Shown piece after piece: positions 12,900 through 25,497 of a stretch of DNA of 64,000 nt. The translations under genes and the position numbers were made by a program. The DNA lies in contig NC_071646.1 of the NCBI RefSeq assembly GCF_014839835.1, positions 62,001 through 126,000 of the forward strand, given 5' to 3'. The notes beneath the pieces were generated by a model that did not search any database, was not told the origin of the DNA, and saw only the letters and a program-made list of their open reading frames with translations. Each line of letters starts with the position of its first letter. The first letter of the stretch is position 1. This stretch comes from Dryobates pubescens. Lineage: Eukaryota; Chordata; Aves; Piciformes; Picidae.

Positions 12900-13800
12900 G
12901 GACAGGACAGCAGCACCCTCGCACTCCAGCCCGGGACTGTATCCCGGAGGCTGCAGCCCCGGAGAAGAGAGGTGAAGAGGAAGGCTCTTAGAAGCCGCTC
13001 CGAGAGCCTGATCCGAGGTGAGATGCGTTCCAGGGCTTGCTTTTCCCAAAAAGCCACCCCTGGATGGAGGACAAGCCGCGCTGCCCCAGGTCGGTAGGGA
13101 GGGTGCGCTGGGAGGAAAGAGGGAGGGAGGAAGAGCCGGAGAGGAGGAGGAGGGTGGGGGGAGGAGGAGAAGGAGGGCAGGGGGAGGAGGAGGAGGGTCG
13201 GCCCGGCCCCGCCGCCTCCTGATTGACTCCCAACTTTCTGCTCCTCCCTTGCATAAACTTTCTCGTCCCTGCGCCTGGCTCCGTGCGCGGACCCGGGAGC
13301 CCGCCGCACTCCCCGCATTCCTGCCGCACTCTCCGGCCCGGCCCGGCCCGGCCCGGCCCGGCCCTGCTCCCACTCCCGGTCCGGCCCCGGTCCGGTCTCG
13401 GTCCCAGCACCCGCGGCCGGCCCAGCCCCTCCGAAGTACGGAGTAGGTAAGAGCTCGCCGGGAAGACTCCCAGCCCCCTTTCCTCCTCCTCCTCCTCCTC
13501 CTTTTTCCTCCCGGCCCGCAGCCCTTCGCCTGCACCGAGCCCTGCCGGAGTCGCTCCCCCCACCCCCAAGCCCCGGCAGCCCGGTACCGAGTCTCACCCT
13601 GGGACTCTGCTGGTTTGGTTTGGTTGGGTTGGGGGGGGGGTGTGCTTGTTGGGAGGGGAGGGGGAAGGGGCACAGCGAGCATACCCCGAATTATCCCCAA
13701 CCCCTGCACTCCCCAGGTCTCCCCCCACCCCCAGGTCCTCAGGGTCCCGCCCTGTCGGGGCTGCGCAGTGTCCCCGCCGCGGGCGCATCCCCGGGCTATA
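12900..13800 (+). promoter_or_regulatory. CpG island, probable TEAD3 promoter
   Basis: Dense CpG and very high GC mark this stretch, with purine-rich (gag/gagg) and (ctc)n flanks. A pure pentamer tract, five copies of cggcc-type units, lies at ~13336-13364. The next gene downstream on plus is TEAD3, whose first recognisable coding exon (25446 onwards) starts at a splice acceptor and so needs an upstream non-coding exon. CATTCCT (MCAT) occurs at 13316-13322. Assignment to TEAD3 rests on position and orientation, not on transcript evidence. Confidence 0.6.
13280..13446 (+). other. TEAD3: Possible TEAD3 non-coding exon 1
   Basis: A TATA-like gcataaact sits at 13251-13259, followed about 30 bp later by GC-rich sequence, and a strong donor (gagtag followed by gtaaga) lies at 13447. 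Splicing from here to the acceptor before 25446 would give a short 5' UTR and a ~12 kb intron. The exon limits are a proposal from signals only. Confidence 0.35.
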
Positions 13801-16800
13801 GGGTTACAAAGGGCCCTTGTGTAGGGTATGGGCTACAGGCTGGAGCGGGGAGGGGGCGGGCGCCAGGACATTATATACAGCGATAAACCAGCTCCGGCTG
13901 TGCCCCCCACTTTGGGATGGGGGTGGCCCGGGTCGGGGTATGGGGGCCACACGCAATGTCAAATTACATGTGTGTCACAGGCATGTAGGGGATGCCCAGG
14001 GGCTGACTAGGTGCTGAGCACTTTGTGCCTCGTCATAGGGGCGCACTGCAAAGGAGGCAGCAATTACGGGTGTCATTTTCAGCAGTGTGTCATCTTTATT
14101 ATTATTATTATTGTTGTTATTGGTGTTTTATTTTTACACCCTACTTGGATTTGGGATGGTTGTTTTTTACCACCCTCCTCTCTTACCCCCTTGGAAAGAA
14201 AATAAAGCCAAGCCCTTGCAGTGCCACTCACCCTCAAAACTGCTCTGCAACGCCTTTGGCCTTTGCCACCTGGAAAGAGAGAACAAATATATTTTTGGGG
14301 AAAAAACATCTGGAAATAGTACTGGATGCCCTACTATGGCAGTGGGCACCTCACAGCTCCCCGTGGCTCTTGGGTTGTTGGCAGGGGAGGGGCGAGGGTA
14401 CAGCTTTTCGGTGCGCTGTGGGGAGCTGGGACAAGCACGGCCGGGCGAGCGTCCCACCGGCGAAGCGCTAATCTCCAGGGTCAGGCGCGCTGGGGTATTT
14501 TGGGCTCCGGCGTCCTCCCTCCCCTCCTATCGCTTTACCCCGCGTGGGTACGTGCGTGCTGTGAGTCAGGGCTTTGGCACTGCCCAGCCACCCTGGGGGG
14601 CCCTGCCAGTGGGGCTGCCAAACTCTGAGTCCCCTTGGTTTTGGGGTGCTTACCATGACAGATGAAGAACTGAGGGGCTGCCAGGCTGGCAACCCCTCTC
14701 CCATGCACCCGCTGGCCCTGGGGGCCTCCACAGCCCCAGAGCCCTTCCTCACACCCAACTTTTGGGGTAGGTTATTTCCCCATGGGATAGGAGGAAAAGG
14801 GTCTCCAAAATGGATGGTCACCAAGGTCACACAATGGTGAAGCTAGGGGAGGAATAGATGGGGGATGGTGAGGCTAGGACCCTGCTGGCAGGGTGCGTGA
14901 CAGTCACCACAGCACTGCCTGAGCAGTGTTTCTGGCACTTCCCCACCAGAGAGGATGAGCAGGATTGTCCCTTTGGGAGAAGGCACTTGGTCTGACCCTG
15001 TTTGGGTTGCTCAGTGACATGGGGGAACGTTCCCGTACCCAGGGGACCTTGGGTACCCTGCACGCTCCCTGGGGCAGACAGGAGGCTGGCACTGCACTGT
15101 CTTTCCTAACAAAAATAACCCTTCGAAAGCAGTGGGCTCCAGCCGCCTTGCGTAAGTGACACCCAGGTATTTAGAGGACCCTTGTCCCAACTGCGGTCAC
15201 TGCAGCACTGATGCTCAGATTGGATGCTTCAAGTGGGGGCATTTTGGGGGTCAAAGGGCTGCAGAGATGAACCCTCCAGCAGCCATCCCACATCCCCTTC
15301 TTGCCAAGCTAAACCCCCTCCAGCGTCTGTCCCCATCAAGAGAAGGGCATTGCATCCATTTCCCATGACACGTGGTCACTATTTGTCATGATACCAGCAG
15401 CGGCATCCCCTTTTAATTGTCATTTAATTCCCATCTTGCCAGCACTGAGCGGGTCAGGAGGCAAGTCCCGGTGTCCCAGTGCTGTGCCAAAGGAAGGAGC
15501 CTTTTCCTGGCAGTGTTCAGGCAGGTTATGGCTGAGGGGAGGTGGGGGTGGGGGTAGTAATCAGCTGTAATTAATGTATTAAAAAGCGAGCAACCACAAG
15601 GCTCCCGTCAGACGCAGCGAGCACGAGGCTGGTGGCAGGTGAGATCAGAGGAGGGAGTGGTGCAGGCACACAGCGGCTGGAAAGGGCGAGAAATGGGCAA
15701 TTTAGAGATGTTTGCAGGGAAAAAAATGTGGGCTTATGCCTTAGTACCTATTCTCATGTCTGTAGGAGCCTGTGAGGCTTGCAAAGAGAGGGTTGCAAAG
15801 CCCTAACCAAGGGTGCTGCTGAGATTTGTGTGGTGAGAGCCATCCTTGAGGCTCTTGTGGGGTTGGGATTCATCTGTCCATCAATGGATGGGACAGATGC
15901 TGTCCAAAAAATGTCTCATCTGTGGGAGCTTCTTGCTTTTATTAAATCCTTGATGGCAATTGCAAGGGGCTGACAAGGCTACCATGGTGTTTACAGCACC
16001 TTGGGTGCTTCTGGTGGATGGAATATAACCAAAGATCTTTGACTGTTGGAGCTCCCGTCCCCAGCTCTGAGCTGCTTGCTCCTGCGTCCAAGATGTTACT
16101 CGGGGTCGATGCCCATGCCAGAGGCCGATGCCAGGCACCTGCGTGTTGCGGTTGGGGCAGGCACCTGAGGCGCGTGGGCGTTTGCTGTTGCCACCGTCAC
16201 GTGGCGGCTTATGAAATGTTTTTTTGGAGGGAGGGAGGGCAGGTAATGATGGGGTGAGCAGCCGGCGGGGCCATGCCCCGCGCCAGCCTGCAGCAGGCAC
16301 GCGGCAGGAGCAGCCACCTTCCCCCCGCCCACCACCACCACACACACCTCAGTGATAACGCACGGCCGGATCCTCTGCGGGTCTGGACACGCCGATACAG
16401 CTCCCGGTGCTTCGGTTTTCCCCACCTGTGAAATGGGAGCAAGGGGCCCCAGTGAAACCTCCTCATGGTGCTGGATGTGGTGGTGGGAATTGGGGGTCAA
16501 ATAGTGCCGAGCACTCTTCTGGAGTCCTGGTGCAGCTCTGCAGTGAGCATCTGTATCCAAGCCCTTTGGAGGGGACAGGCCGTGGACCACATGGTCTCAT
16601 CCTTGGGGGTGGCAGCTGGTGGCCCTGTGAGGGTGGCACTGTGTAGGGCTCTGCATTGGCACAGCCAATGGGATCCTGCAGGTGAAGGGCCCAGAGAAAC
16701 CCAAGTGTCTGCACAAAGTATATCCATGCCGGTGCTGTGAATCCACTGGAGAGTGTTTGTCCCCTCACCTTGTCCTAAATGGATACAACCCGCTGATGGT

Positions 16801-18590
16801 CCCCAGTGTCCCTTGTTACATGCCATGAGACAGCAGTGGCACTGAAACCCAGTGGGCACTGGGTGTGTGTCATGAGATGTGCCAGGTCTCAGCCGGCTAA
16901 TGCCAACCCCGAGGTTAACCTCAGCCACCCTCTTAGGAGCCAGAGGCACAGAAGTTGACTTCGGCAAGAGTGCTGGGAAACACTCGCCCTCGGGTGGCTC
17001 ATGGCTGGTGAGGGAGATGAGAGTGATGGACGAGGCTGCTTTGTCCACTTCTGCCTTACTGAGGGTGGGGATCAGTGCAGGCCTGGAGTGTGTCCTGGCA
17101 GAGCTGCCCTAGCTGCAGGGGGTGGCTGGGGATGGGATGGCAGAAGTGGAGATAATTTTAGGAGGTGGGCAGAGCCTGGCAGGAAGCAGCTGGCTGGAAG
17201 GCTGTATTGTGGTGCCCATGAGCATCAAGAATGAGCGCTGGGGGCCCTTGGCTGTGGAGATGTGTCAAAGAGGTGGCCCTGCATCCCACTGTGGGGAAGA
17301 GCTGTGCCACCACTGATGGAGTGGTGACAGATGTGGGAACACTCAATGCCCTAGACACATGGACTCTGAGCTTGGTTACCCAGGACATGCTTGAGTGTTG
17401 TGCCACTCTGTGCCTCAGTTTCCCGGTGCCGTCTTGCCGGCGCTCCTGCTCGGTGGGGTGCGGTGGAGGCAGGAGAGTTGGCCGGGCTCGGAGATCCTCG
17501 CCTGGGAGCGCCAAGCCTTATGATTTCCCCACGACTGTCTCCTTCTTGCTCCTCGTAAAATTAGATCCAGCTGTTCACAATAGCCACTAAACTTCTCTCC
17601 GGAAGATGTTCAAAGTTTACAGACGCGGAGCGGCGCGGCGTGCGTGGAGGATGGGCTGCCGTTCCCATGCCAGCTCCTCGCCGCCCGCCCTTCCCCCAGA
17701 GGCAGCCAGCTCCTGCCTTCCCCCCTCCCCGGCTTAGGCAATTTGGGCTTTGGAAAAAGCACACCCAAAAGCAGGCACGCGAGCCCCCGACCCAAGCGAG
17801 CGTCGGGTTTTTATTAGCAGGAAGATCTGGGCCCTTTGCAGGCCAGAAGCAAAGATCTGGGTGTAAGACCCAGCTTTTCCCCTGCCCTGCTTCTTGCCTG
17901 TGTGCTTGCTGGGTGAATTGGGCAGGGTGCTAGTCTGGTGGCTGCTTGGTGCTTGTTAGGTGGTTGCTGGTGCCTGTGCTCATTTATGACATGAGTTTGG
18001 GCTCCAGCTCTCAGATGGGGTGGCCACTGTGCCCTGCTCATCTTGCCCAGGTGGCATCACAGAGTGGAGGGTCAGGGTCTGGCTCCACCGTCAGTGTGTT
18101 GTCCAGGGGCTAGCATGTCATGCCAGGGACCAGCACACAATGCTGGGCTCTCCAGCAGCTCTCGGGACATTCTGCTTGCTGGAGCTCCTTCTTTTATTCT
18201 GGGTCCTGCCTTCATGTATTTTTAGCAACTTTCCTCCCCAGGGATTCCAGAGCCATTTTTCAAGCTGCGGGAGCAGGAGCCACTGTGCCCCTTTCCAGCT
18301 CTCAACTCAGGCAGTGGTGAAAGGTGCCAGGAGAAGGTGTTGCTCTGCCGCAGGCGCCCGCTGGGCACCTGCTGGGCCAGTCTGAGGTGATGGCACATCA
18401 CAAAATGGTGCCGAACCCAAGCATCCCTTTCTGGGAGTAAATCAAATCACCGATGTGGATTGTGTGGGGCAGCACCCAGCTGCTCTGGCAGCTCCCACGT
18501 TAAATGCAGGACCCCAGCTTAGCACTGCCACGAGTGTTGTGAATTCACTGCAGGGGTGATGGTGGCAAGATGACGTGACCGTGTCCCGGA
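13801..18590 (+). other. Intergenic / TEAD3 intron 1, first part
   Basis: No coding exon is supported. Contains an (ATT)n-type microsatellite at about 14097-14121. Stretches with CpG and homeobox-like AT cores (15540-15610, 16080-16230, 17400-17650) look less repetitive than their surroundings and could be conserved non-coding sequence, which cannot be shown without alignment. Confidence 0.4.
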
Positions 18591-18800
18591 ATCACAGAGC
18601 GGTAGGGCTTGGAAGGAACCTCTAGAGTTCATTTGGTCCAACCCCTTTTCCAGAACTGGATCACTTAAGGCAGGCTGCACAGGAACATATCCAGGCAGGT
18701 TTTGAATGTCTCCAGAGGAGACTCCACAACCTCTCTGGGCAGCCTGGACCAGTGCTCCATCACCCTCACCACAAAGTGTCTCCTCATGTCACAAGTGTGC
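18591..18800 (-). mobile_element. CR1 LINE 3' fragment
   Basis: Shows atcacagagcggtagggctt, then ggtccaacccc, then gtctccagaggagactccac and ctctctgggcagcctgg, the usual order of CR1 3' landmarks on the reverse strand. About 210 bp, in the presumed TEAD3 intron 1. Confidence 0.8.
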
Positions 18801-21800
18801 TCCAGACTCTGGCAGCCAGGGACATCACAGTGGCTCAGCTAGGGTGGTAATGCCTGACAGTCCCCCCCACTGCCTTGTGTCTCTGGTGCCTGGTTGGGCA
18901 GGTTCAGCTCTGGCACCCCCACACCCCACTGGCTCTCTGCTCATGGGTGCTCAGCTAGGAACACAATGGTGCTGGCCCTGGCCTCCAGTGCAGGCAGTGG
19001 GTGCAGCTGCTCCCCGGGCAGGGTTGGGTTTCGTGGGGGTGGAAGGCGGCTGGGGGTGGGTGTGAAATACATTGCAGCCTTCCTCCTCCTCCTCCTTCTC
19101 CTCACCTGGCAGCCGATATCCCCCCAGAATATGTTTTCTCTGGCCCTGCTGCCGTGAGATAAAATGGGGTCACAGTACCTGAAACTCCTCCATTGAGATA
19201 TTTATCCTCCCAAGAGTGGGTCTGAGCACTGGCAGGGTACCTGGGACATCAGCTGACTGCGAGCAGAGGGCTGCCTGGCTCTGGCCTCCCCATGGTGCTT
19301 CTCTCACCCCACAGACCCATGGCTTCCCCATGGGACAGGCAGTGATAGGAGTCCCAGGGAACTCGGGACGTGGGGGCCACTCCCAGCTCATCATCAGTGG
19401 GAGGCGTCCCAGAATGGGTGTATTTTGACCCAGTGGCAAAGCAAACTCCACAGTCCCCAGCAGGTGCTCTGCCCTGTGCTGGCCATGCCACGGGCCACCA
19501 ACACTGGAGATGTCACAGGATGGCCGTGGCCCATCCCTGGCAGGTGACTGCAAGCCTGTTGTTTCCATCCAGCTCGTTTCATAATGCAGAGAGCAATTAA
19601 TGCTGCAGAAGCTTTCTATTTATGCGCTGCTGGGTGAAACGCCTCGGCCCAGCTGGGCAGGGCAGCCCTAATTGGGCCAGGGAGGCTGGGTTACAGTGTC
19701 CGTCTGTCCCCTGCCCTCGGGTCTTGAGCCTGGAGGCTTGAGCAAAACTGGCTCGGGTCCTTCACCAGCTGAAAGCCAGCTCTGCTGCCCAACCGGGGCT
19801 GGAGGAAGAGGAGGAGATGGAAGGGTTGTTCTCCACACCGTGGTTCTGCCATTACGATGGAACATCTCAGGATGTGCCCTGCGGTTTGCCTGATCCCTTC
19901 CTTCCCCCATGCCCAAATATTTTTGGGGCAAATCTCACTCCTGTTTCCTCCTTACGGACCCACAGCCCTTTGGGTCTGAGCATCCTTCAGCCTCGGCCAC
20001 TGAGTGAGGACCAGCTGCATCCCAACTGGGCAGGAGCTCAGGGATTTACTGAGAGATGGGGGACCTTTGGCTGTGGGGCTGTGGGGGGCACGTGCCTGGG
20101 GTGGCCCTGGCCGCACCTCCAGACCCTGGTGGGATGCTGCCATGTGGCCATCTGTAGTTTCCTCGCTCCGATTACTTCCTGAGCTGCCTGCCAAGCAGGA
20201 AGGGACAGGAAGTGATAGAGGGGAGGAAATTAGTTGGGCTGTCTCATGGGGAGGTGGCCTGGAACACAGGGGGCTCCACCATCACCCAGCTCCCCAGCTC
20301 ACACCAGGGGTCCCTGCAGTGACTGGTCATCCCTGTAGGAGAAGTGCAGACCTGTCTGGGAGGGCAGCCACCCTTCCCTTCTCAAGCCGGGGAATCCCTC
20401 ACCACAGTCCAGGAGCTGTTTGGAAGAGGAGCACGATGTAAACAGAGCTCCTTCTACCACCCTCCCTGCTCCACTGCATCTCGCTCGTCTGCTGCCGTTG
20501 ACCCAGATGGGTGCTGGTTGTCCCCAGGACGGCCACATGCCAGCCAGGAAGGTGTCCTTTGTTGGTTTGGGGCAAGATGTGAGGCAGGATGTTCGCAAAG
20601 GGTCCCTGCGTGAGCTGTCAGGGATGTGGGGCTTCTGCAGAAAGCTCTTGGCTATTGCAAGGAAAGTGACATGGGGTTGTGCTTGACCAAGCCAAGAGCA
20701 TCTAGGCTCTGTGTGTGGTGCTGGGCTTGGCAGTATCTTCGCTGGTGTGTCATGGTCTTGCTGGGGTCCCCTGAAACATTGGCGACCCCTGACTGGAACA
20801 AGGAGCACACTAAGGAAGGCCTCTGCCTGCCAAGAAGTTGTTGTTGGACCCCAACCACAGTTTTGCTGAGCACTGATGTGCCGGGGGGGGGGGCACGGGG
20901 AGGAGCTGGGGTGCCCCAGAGCCTGAGCTTTGGAGTCTTGCGGGGCTTGCTGTGTGACAGAGCAGCCTCTCTCTGTCCCACAGGAGATCTGTCCTTGGGG
21001 ACCTCACTGCAGTGGGGCCAGGGCCCCACTTCACAGCCTGCCCTGGTGTCCTTGAGCCCCACCTGCTCAGCACCAGGGGGAATGTGAGCTCCTCTCACCC
21101 CGTGGTGTGGGTGCCACCAATCAGTGACAGGAAGGGAGTGTTGGTGGCCTCACACATCCCCTTGCCGAAGCTGGCACTGGTGGTGGTGCTTTGCCTGTGC
21201 TGTGCCACGCCTGCCCAGGCTTGTCCATGAACTTTTATCCTTTTGCCGTGGGGTCTGGGCACAGCAAGGGAGGGAGCAGGGCTGGATTGCCCCAGGCAAT
21301 CCCACATGGGAAGGTGAAATGGAGCTGAGATGCAGCTGGACACCCCCTCCCCTCCACCCCCATCACCTTTAGAGAATCTGCTAGTGGCTCCTGCAGTGTC
21401 TCCAGCACCATGGGGGATCATCCCATGGGGTCCTGGTTCTGCCCTGCTTTGGGTTGGAGTAGCCCTGGGTAAAGAAGAGACCTTGGGAGGTTGCTCTGCC
21501 CCATATCTTGTTCCCCCAGGTGGTGCCAGCTGGGTACATGTTATGCTGCAGCAGATGCTGGTGGCCATGCCCTGCTTCCCCAGTGTTTTGGAGGGGTACC
21601 GTGGCAATATCCATGCTCCTTTCTTCCAGTTTGCAAAGGATGGGAGTGTGGCAGCCCAGAGGTGGCACTGCTGATGGCCACAGTTCCAGATGGAAGGACA
21701 GGGGTGGCTAGTGCCACTAAGGAGCATATTAAGAAGCATCAGATCCCTGTGTGGTGACGCTGGTCAAGGTGGAGCTGGGTGGCATGGCAGGATGGACCAT

Positions 21801-23200
21801 CACCCACATTGCTTTGGACAGACCCCCGTTCCTTGCTGTGTGCTCCAGTGCAGCTGGGCCACAAGCTTGGGGTTGTATGGGGGCTGTCGGGGCTGTGCCT
21901 TGTGGTGCACAAGGTGGGGCAACACTTTTGGGGCTGAGCATGCTGGGGAAGAGGAACAGCCCCCAACACGGGGACAGGGTGGCTGCCTGTGTCACAGCCC
22001 ACAGCCCTCAGCTCTGTGCTGTTACGTCCCTTTGCTCTCTGCTGCATACCCCTGACCCGATCCTTATCACAGCTGGTTGTGCTGGTCCCAGCAGCACCCA
22101 GCTCCTGACCTCAACACCTGTGCAAGGTGCTCTCTGCGCCCCTCTGACCACAGCTGCTGCCTCCAAAATATTTCCTATCCCCCACTCGCCAGCAAACACC
22201 AAGCTCCCCAGCACTTTGCACCCCTCCTCTTGCTTTTGCCAGGTTAGAGCCTTCTTGTTGCTTCTCTAGGCTCTCCCAACCCCAAGCAGCTTGTGCTGAC
22301 CTGCATCTCCACTGCCTGCACAAGCTCTGGGTTCCTCCAGTGCCCCCTACACGTGGTGCCAGGACCGAGCACTGAGAGCCCATGGGAACCTTGTTCCCTG
22401 GCACAGCCTTGCAGGGACATAAGGGCTGCCCTGGCAGCATCCTTCCTGCCCACTGTAGGCACTCATCCTGCACCCACTGGGTGACTTCACAAGGGTGTAG
22501 CCCCACTCCAGCACCCTTGGGCTGGAGTGAGGCATCCCCCAAAGGCAGAGTGAGGAAGCTGGGTGCCAGGGCTCCCTTCTGGCATGGGTGCCAGCGAGCA
22601 TCGCTGCTCATGGAGAGTAGGCATCCTCATAGGGAGCAACCATCCCCACCATGTATCAATGGTCCTGGTGTATCCAAACCCCACTGAGATGCCTGCAGGA
22701 TGGGAGGGGGTTTCTCCCCCCGGGTCCCTGGGAAGCAGTTGGGAGGCAGGAGCCGGTGACATGTTTTGCGGCAGGTCCGGTCCCCTCCCTGCCCGGAGCA
22801 GGTCTGGCCGCGGCCTCCCGGCAGGCTGGCCAGCCCCGCCGGTTTGGTAATTGCTCCTCTGGGTGTTTTGTAAGGGCTGGGTGGAGCGCGGCGCTCGGCC
22901 TTGCGTCAGCGCCGTGCCTTGCACCCTCCCTCCAGGAAATCCAACGTCTTGGCCTGGCCTAAAGCAGGTTCAGTGGAAAGGGAGGAGCAGCTGCTTCCTC
23001 GCACCTTGGCCCTGGCATCACCCTCCCTCCTCTCCCTCCTTCTCTGAAAAGTCAGGGCTGGGATTTCCCTGCTGGGGAGGACGCAGTGGGGTGGGCAGGG
23101 GCTGGGGGTGCTGGTGGGGACATGTGCTGTGGGCAGTGCCCAGCATGAGGATGGTGACCCTGGGCACTGGTCATGCTGCTTGTTCCAAACTGGTGCAAGC
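18801..23200 (+). other. TEAD3 intron 1, middle part
   Basis: About 4.4 kb with many short open frames but no splice-linked exon chain, no known domain and no recognised transposon. A run of 11 G lies near 20883. The stretch 22720-22930 is locally CpG-rich. Confidence 0.4.
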
Positions 23201-23280
23201 AGCCCTGTAGATTTGCTCTCAGCCCTATAGCTTTACCTCTAGCCCTGTGGCTTTCTCTTTAGCCCTATAGCTTCCCCCTT
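23201..23280. repeat. Four-copy 20-bp tandem repeat
   Basis: Units begin exactly at 23201, 23221, 23241 and 23261 with agccctgtag or agccctatag or agccctgtgg, followed by a pyrimidine-rich half. The strict 20-bp period with few changes suggests a young array. It lies in the presumed first intron of TEAD3. Confidence 0.9.
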
Positions 23281-23799
23281 GGCCCCAGAATGCACCTCCA
23301 GATAGGGCAGGCAGAGGCTTTGGTTGGGCCCAAGGATGCTGCAAGGTCCCAGACCACTGTGGGATCTCAAGGCTGGGATGCCACAGTGCATCTAAAGGGG
23401 TCTTGGGCTGCCATGGGGCTACTGTGGGCTCCAGGGTCACTATGCGGTTGGGCAGCTGTGGCGCAGCTGGGAGGTCTCTGCTTCCCCCACATCTGGGGGT
23501 TTCCTGAGCTGCTGTGCAGTCTTGGGCTGCCATGGTGCATCTGGGACTCAGCACCTAGCCAAGGCAGCTGCATGCCACTGGCATGGAGCTTGGCTGCACT
23601 CACTGGGCTGCAGGGGCGCAGTAAAGGGGGGATCCCACTCGGGCCATCCCCATCTGTCACTCCCACTGTCCCTGCCCAGTGTCTAATTGTGATGTCGCAT
23701 TGTGGTGTCCCACTGCCCTCCCATCTCCAACACCCTCCTTAGTGTGGACAGCAAGCAGGGCTGCCCCACAGAGCGCTCTTGCAGCAGGCACCTCAGAGT

Positions 23800-24345
23800 G
23801 CCATGGGACACCGTGTGCCATGGGACTAGGTGTTCTATGAGATTTGGTGTGCTGTGTGACTCTGTTCTACAAGATTTGGGGTGCTGTGGGACTTGGGTTG
23901 TCACAGAACTCAGCACGCTGTGGGACTTGGGGTGTTTTGAGACGGCATGCCATGGGACTTGGGATGTCACAGCACTTGGCGTGCTGCAAGACTTGGGGTC
24001 TCGTGAGACTTGGGGTGTTGTGGGCATCAACATGCCACAGGACTCGGGGACTCTGGACTTGGTGTGCCATGGGTCTTGGGGTGCTGTGAGACTCGGCATG
24101 CCGCAAGACTTGTTCCATGGGACTTGAGGTGCTGCAGGACTTGAGGTGCCATGGTTGGTGGAGCATCACAGGACTTGGGGTGTTGTGGAACTCAGTGTGC
24201 CGTGGCGCTCGCTGTGCTACGTTCCATAGGACTTGGGGTGCTGCAGGACTGCGGATGTCATGGAAACTGGGGTGCTGTGGGATTTGACATGCCATGGGAC
24301 TAAGGGTGTCATGGGGTGCTGCAGGACTTGGGGTGCTGCATGCCC
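23800..24345. repeat. Degenerate minisatellite with ~24-bp units
   Basis: About 545 bp built of variants of ggacttggggtgctgtg and gactcggcatgcc, repeated some twenty times with much divergence. It is strongly strand-asymmetric (G/T-rich on plus). Minus-strand open frames over it are repeat artefacts. Confidence 0.85.
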
Positions 24346-24900
24346 TCCGGCAGCGCTGCCGCCATCGCTCCCTTGGCCGGACGGCTCCATCCTACAATCC
24401 AGTTCTCCTTATTTGGCCACAGTGCTCAGCAAGAGGGAGAGCGTCAAACGGGGGGGGGTGACGGCGGCAAGGGCGGGCGGCGGGGACCCAAAGGGGGCTG
24501 ACATCACATTGTGGTGAGGGAGTGAGAGATGAGGAGGCTGGGGGGGGGGGGGGGAAGTTTCTTTTTTTATAAAAGGGAAAAAAAAAGGGGCAAGGAAAAA
24601 AACAAAAAAGGCGTCCTTGGAGCACGCTTGAGCCAGTGGCTGCCGCTGGAGTTCCTTTAAAAGGAGATGTCTGCGCTGGAGACCTTTGTACACTCCCAGC
24701 CCATCCGGGAAGCGCAGCAGAGCAGGAGACACCTCTCTGCTCCCACCACCAGCAGCTGCCGCCAAACATGTTATTGCAAAACGCTGTGCCGAGAGCCGGG
24801 CAAAGGCAGGAGGAGGAGGAGTATGGGGGAAGGCTCCCTGGCATCACCCACAAGCCAGGGAGCACCCAGCGTCTTGTCTGAGCATCTTCAGGGCAAGGGG
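24346..24900 (+). promoter_or_regulatory. CpG- and TATA-containing stretch before TEAD3 exon 2, possible alternative promoter
   Basis: Just after the minisatellite the sequence becomes CpG-rich (24345-24490), has a CRE-like tgacatcac at 24499-24507, a G-run, then a TATAAAAG at 24568-24575 followed by unique sequence. This arrangement resembles a promoter about 0.9 kb upstream of the first TEAD3 coding exon. No donor site was identified with confidence, so an alternative TEAD3 first exon is only a possibility. Confidence 0.3.
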
Positions 24901-25497
24901 CCTCTCGTGGTGCCAGGGGTAGGGGCTGCGAGAGGGCTCTGGCCGGCCACCTGGTTCCCATTAGTGGGGTCTGGCTCAGCATCTCCATTCAGATCCCAGA
25001 TCTGCCTTTGCCAGGTGCTGGAACAGGGATTTGGGAAGGGTTGGGGATGCTTTCGGGACTGGCTGGGTGGCAACAGTTACTGATGTCAGGTTGAGGGGGG
25101 TTGCTGCCACCATGGTGCCACCCATTGGTACCATGTGCCCAAGCTCCTCCTGCGGATCATGTATCTCGCTCGTATCGATAATGGCATCTGGGCTGTTTCC
25201 ATCCAAACTTTATTTGAGTGGACCCTAGGTGGTCACTTGTGGCTTAGATTTGCGGATGCTCATGAGAATCGTGGCTCTAACCCCAAGGAAAGCCTCTCTG
25301 TGTCTCTGGTGCTCCACACTGGGATGTTGCTCCCAGCTCTGGATGCCACCAGGGTCAGGACCAGACCTTGGGCCTTGCTGTTACTGCAGCCCCATACCCA
25401 CATCAAGAGGTAAGGGTCTAACTGGTGTCCCCTGTGTCCTGGCAGGTTGTCGCGTGTCCGTGGGGGCTCGGGGTTGGAGCCCAGAGCAGCCAGCACC

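Noticed and set aside
12464-13709. Two overlapping minus-strand frames of about 380 codons over the CpG island
   Set aside because: Stop-poor because of extreme GC and simple repeats (ggn, cct). Composition is Pro/Ser/Arg only, with no domain and no homologue recognised.
18706-19065. Plus-strand frame of 119 codons starting inside a CR1 copy
   Set aside because: Its first half is antisense CR1 sequence and the rest is low-complexity; no gene is supported.
23683-24295. Long minus-strand Pro/His-rich frames
   Set aside because: Entirely within the degenerate ~24-bp minisatellite.
25447-25497. In-frame upstream extension of TEAD3 from a TTG codon
   Set aside because: The 17 extra residues have no counterpart in mammalian TEAD3, and the AUA at 25498 has the better context. 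Treated as 5' UTR.
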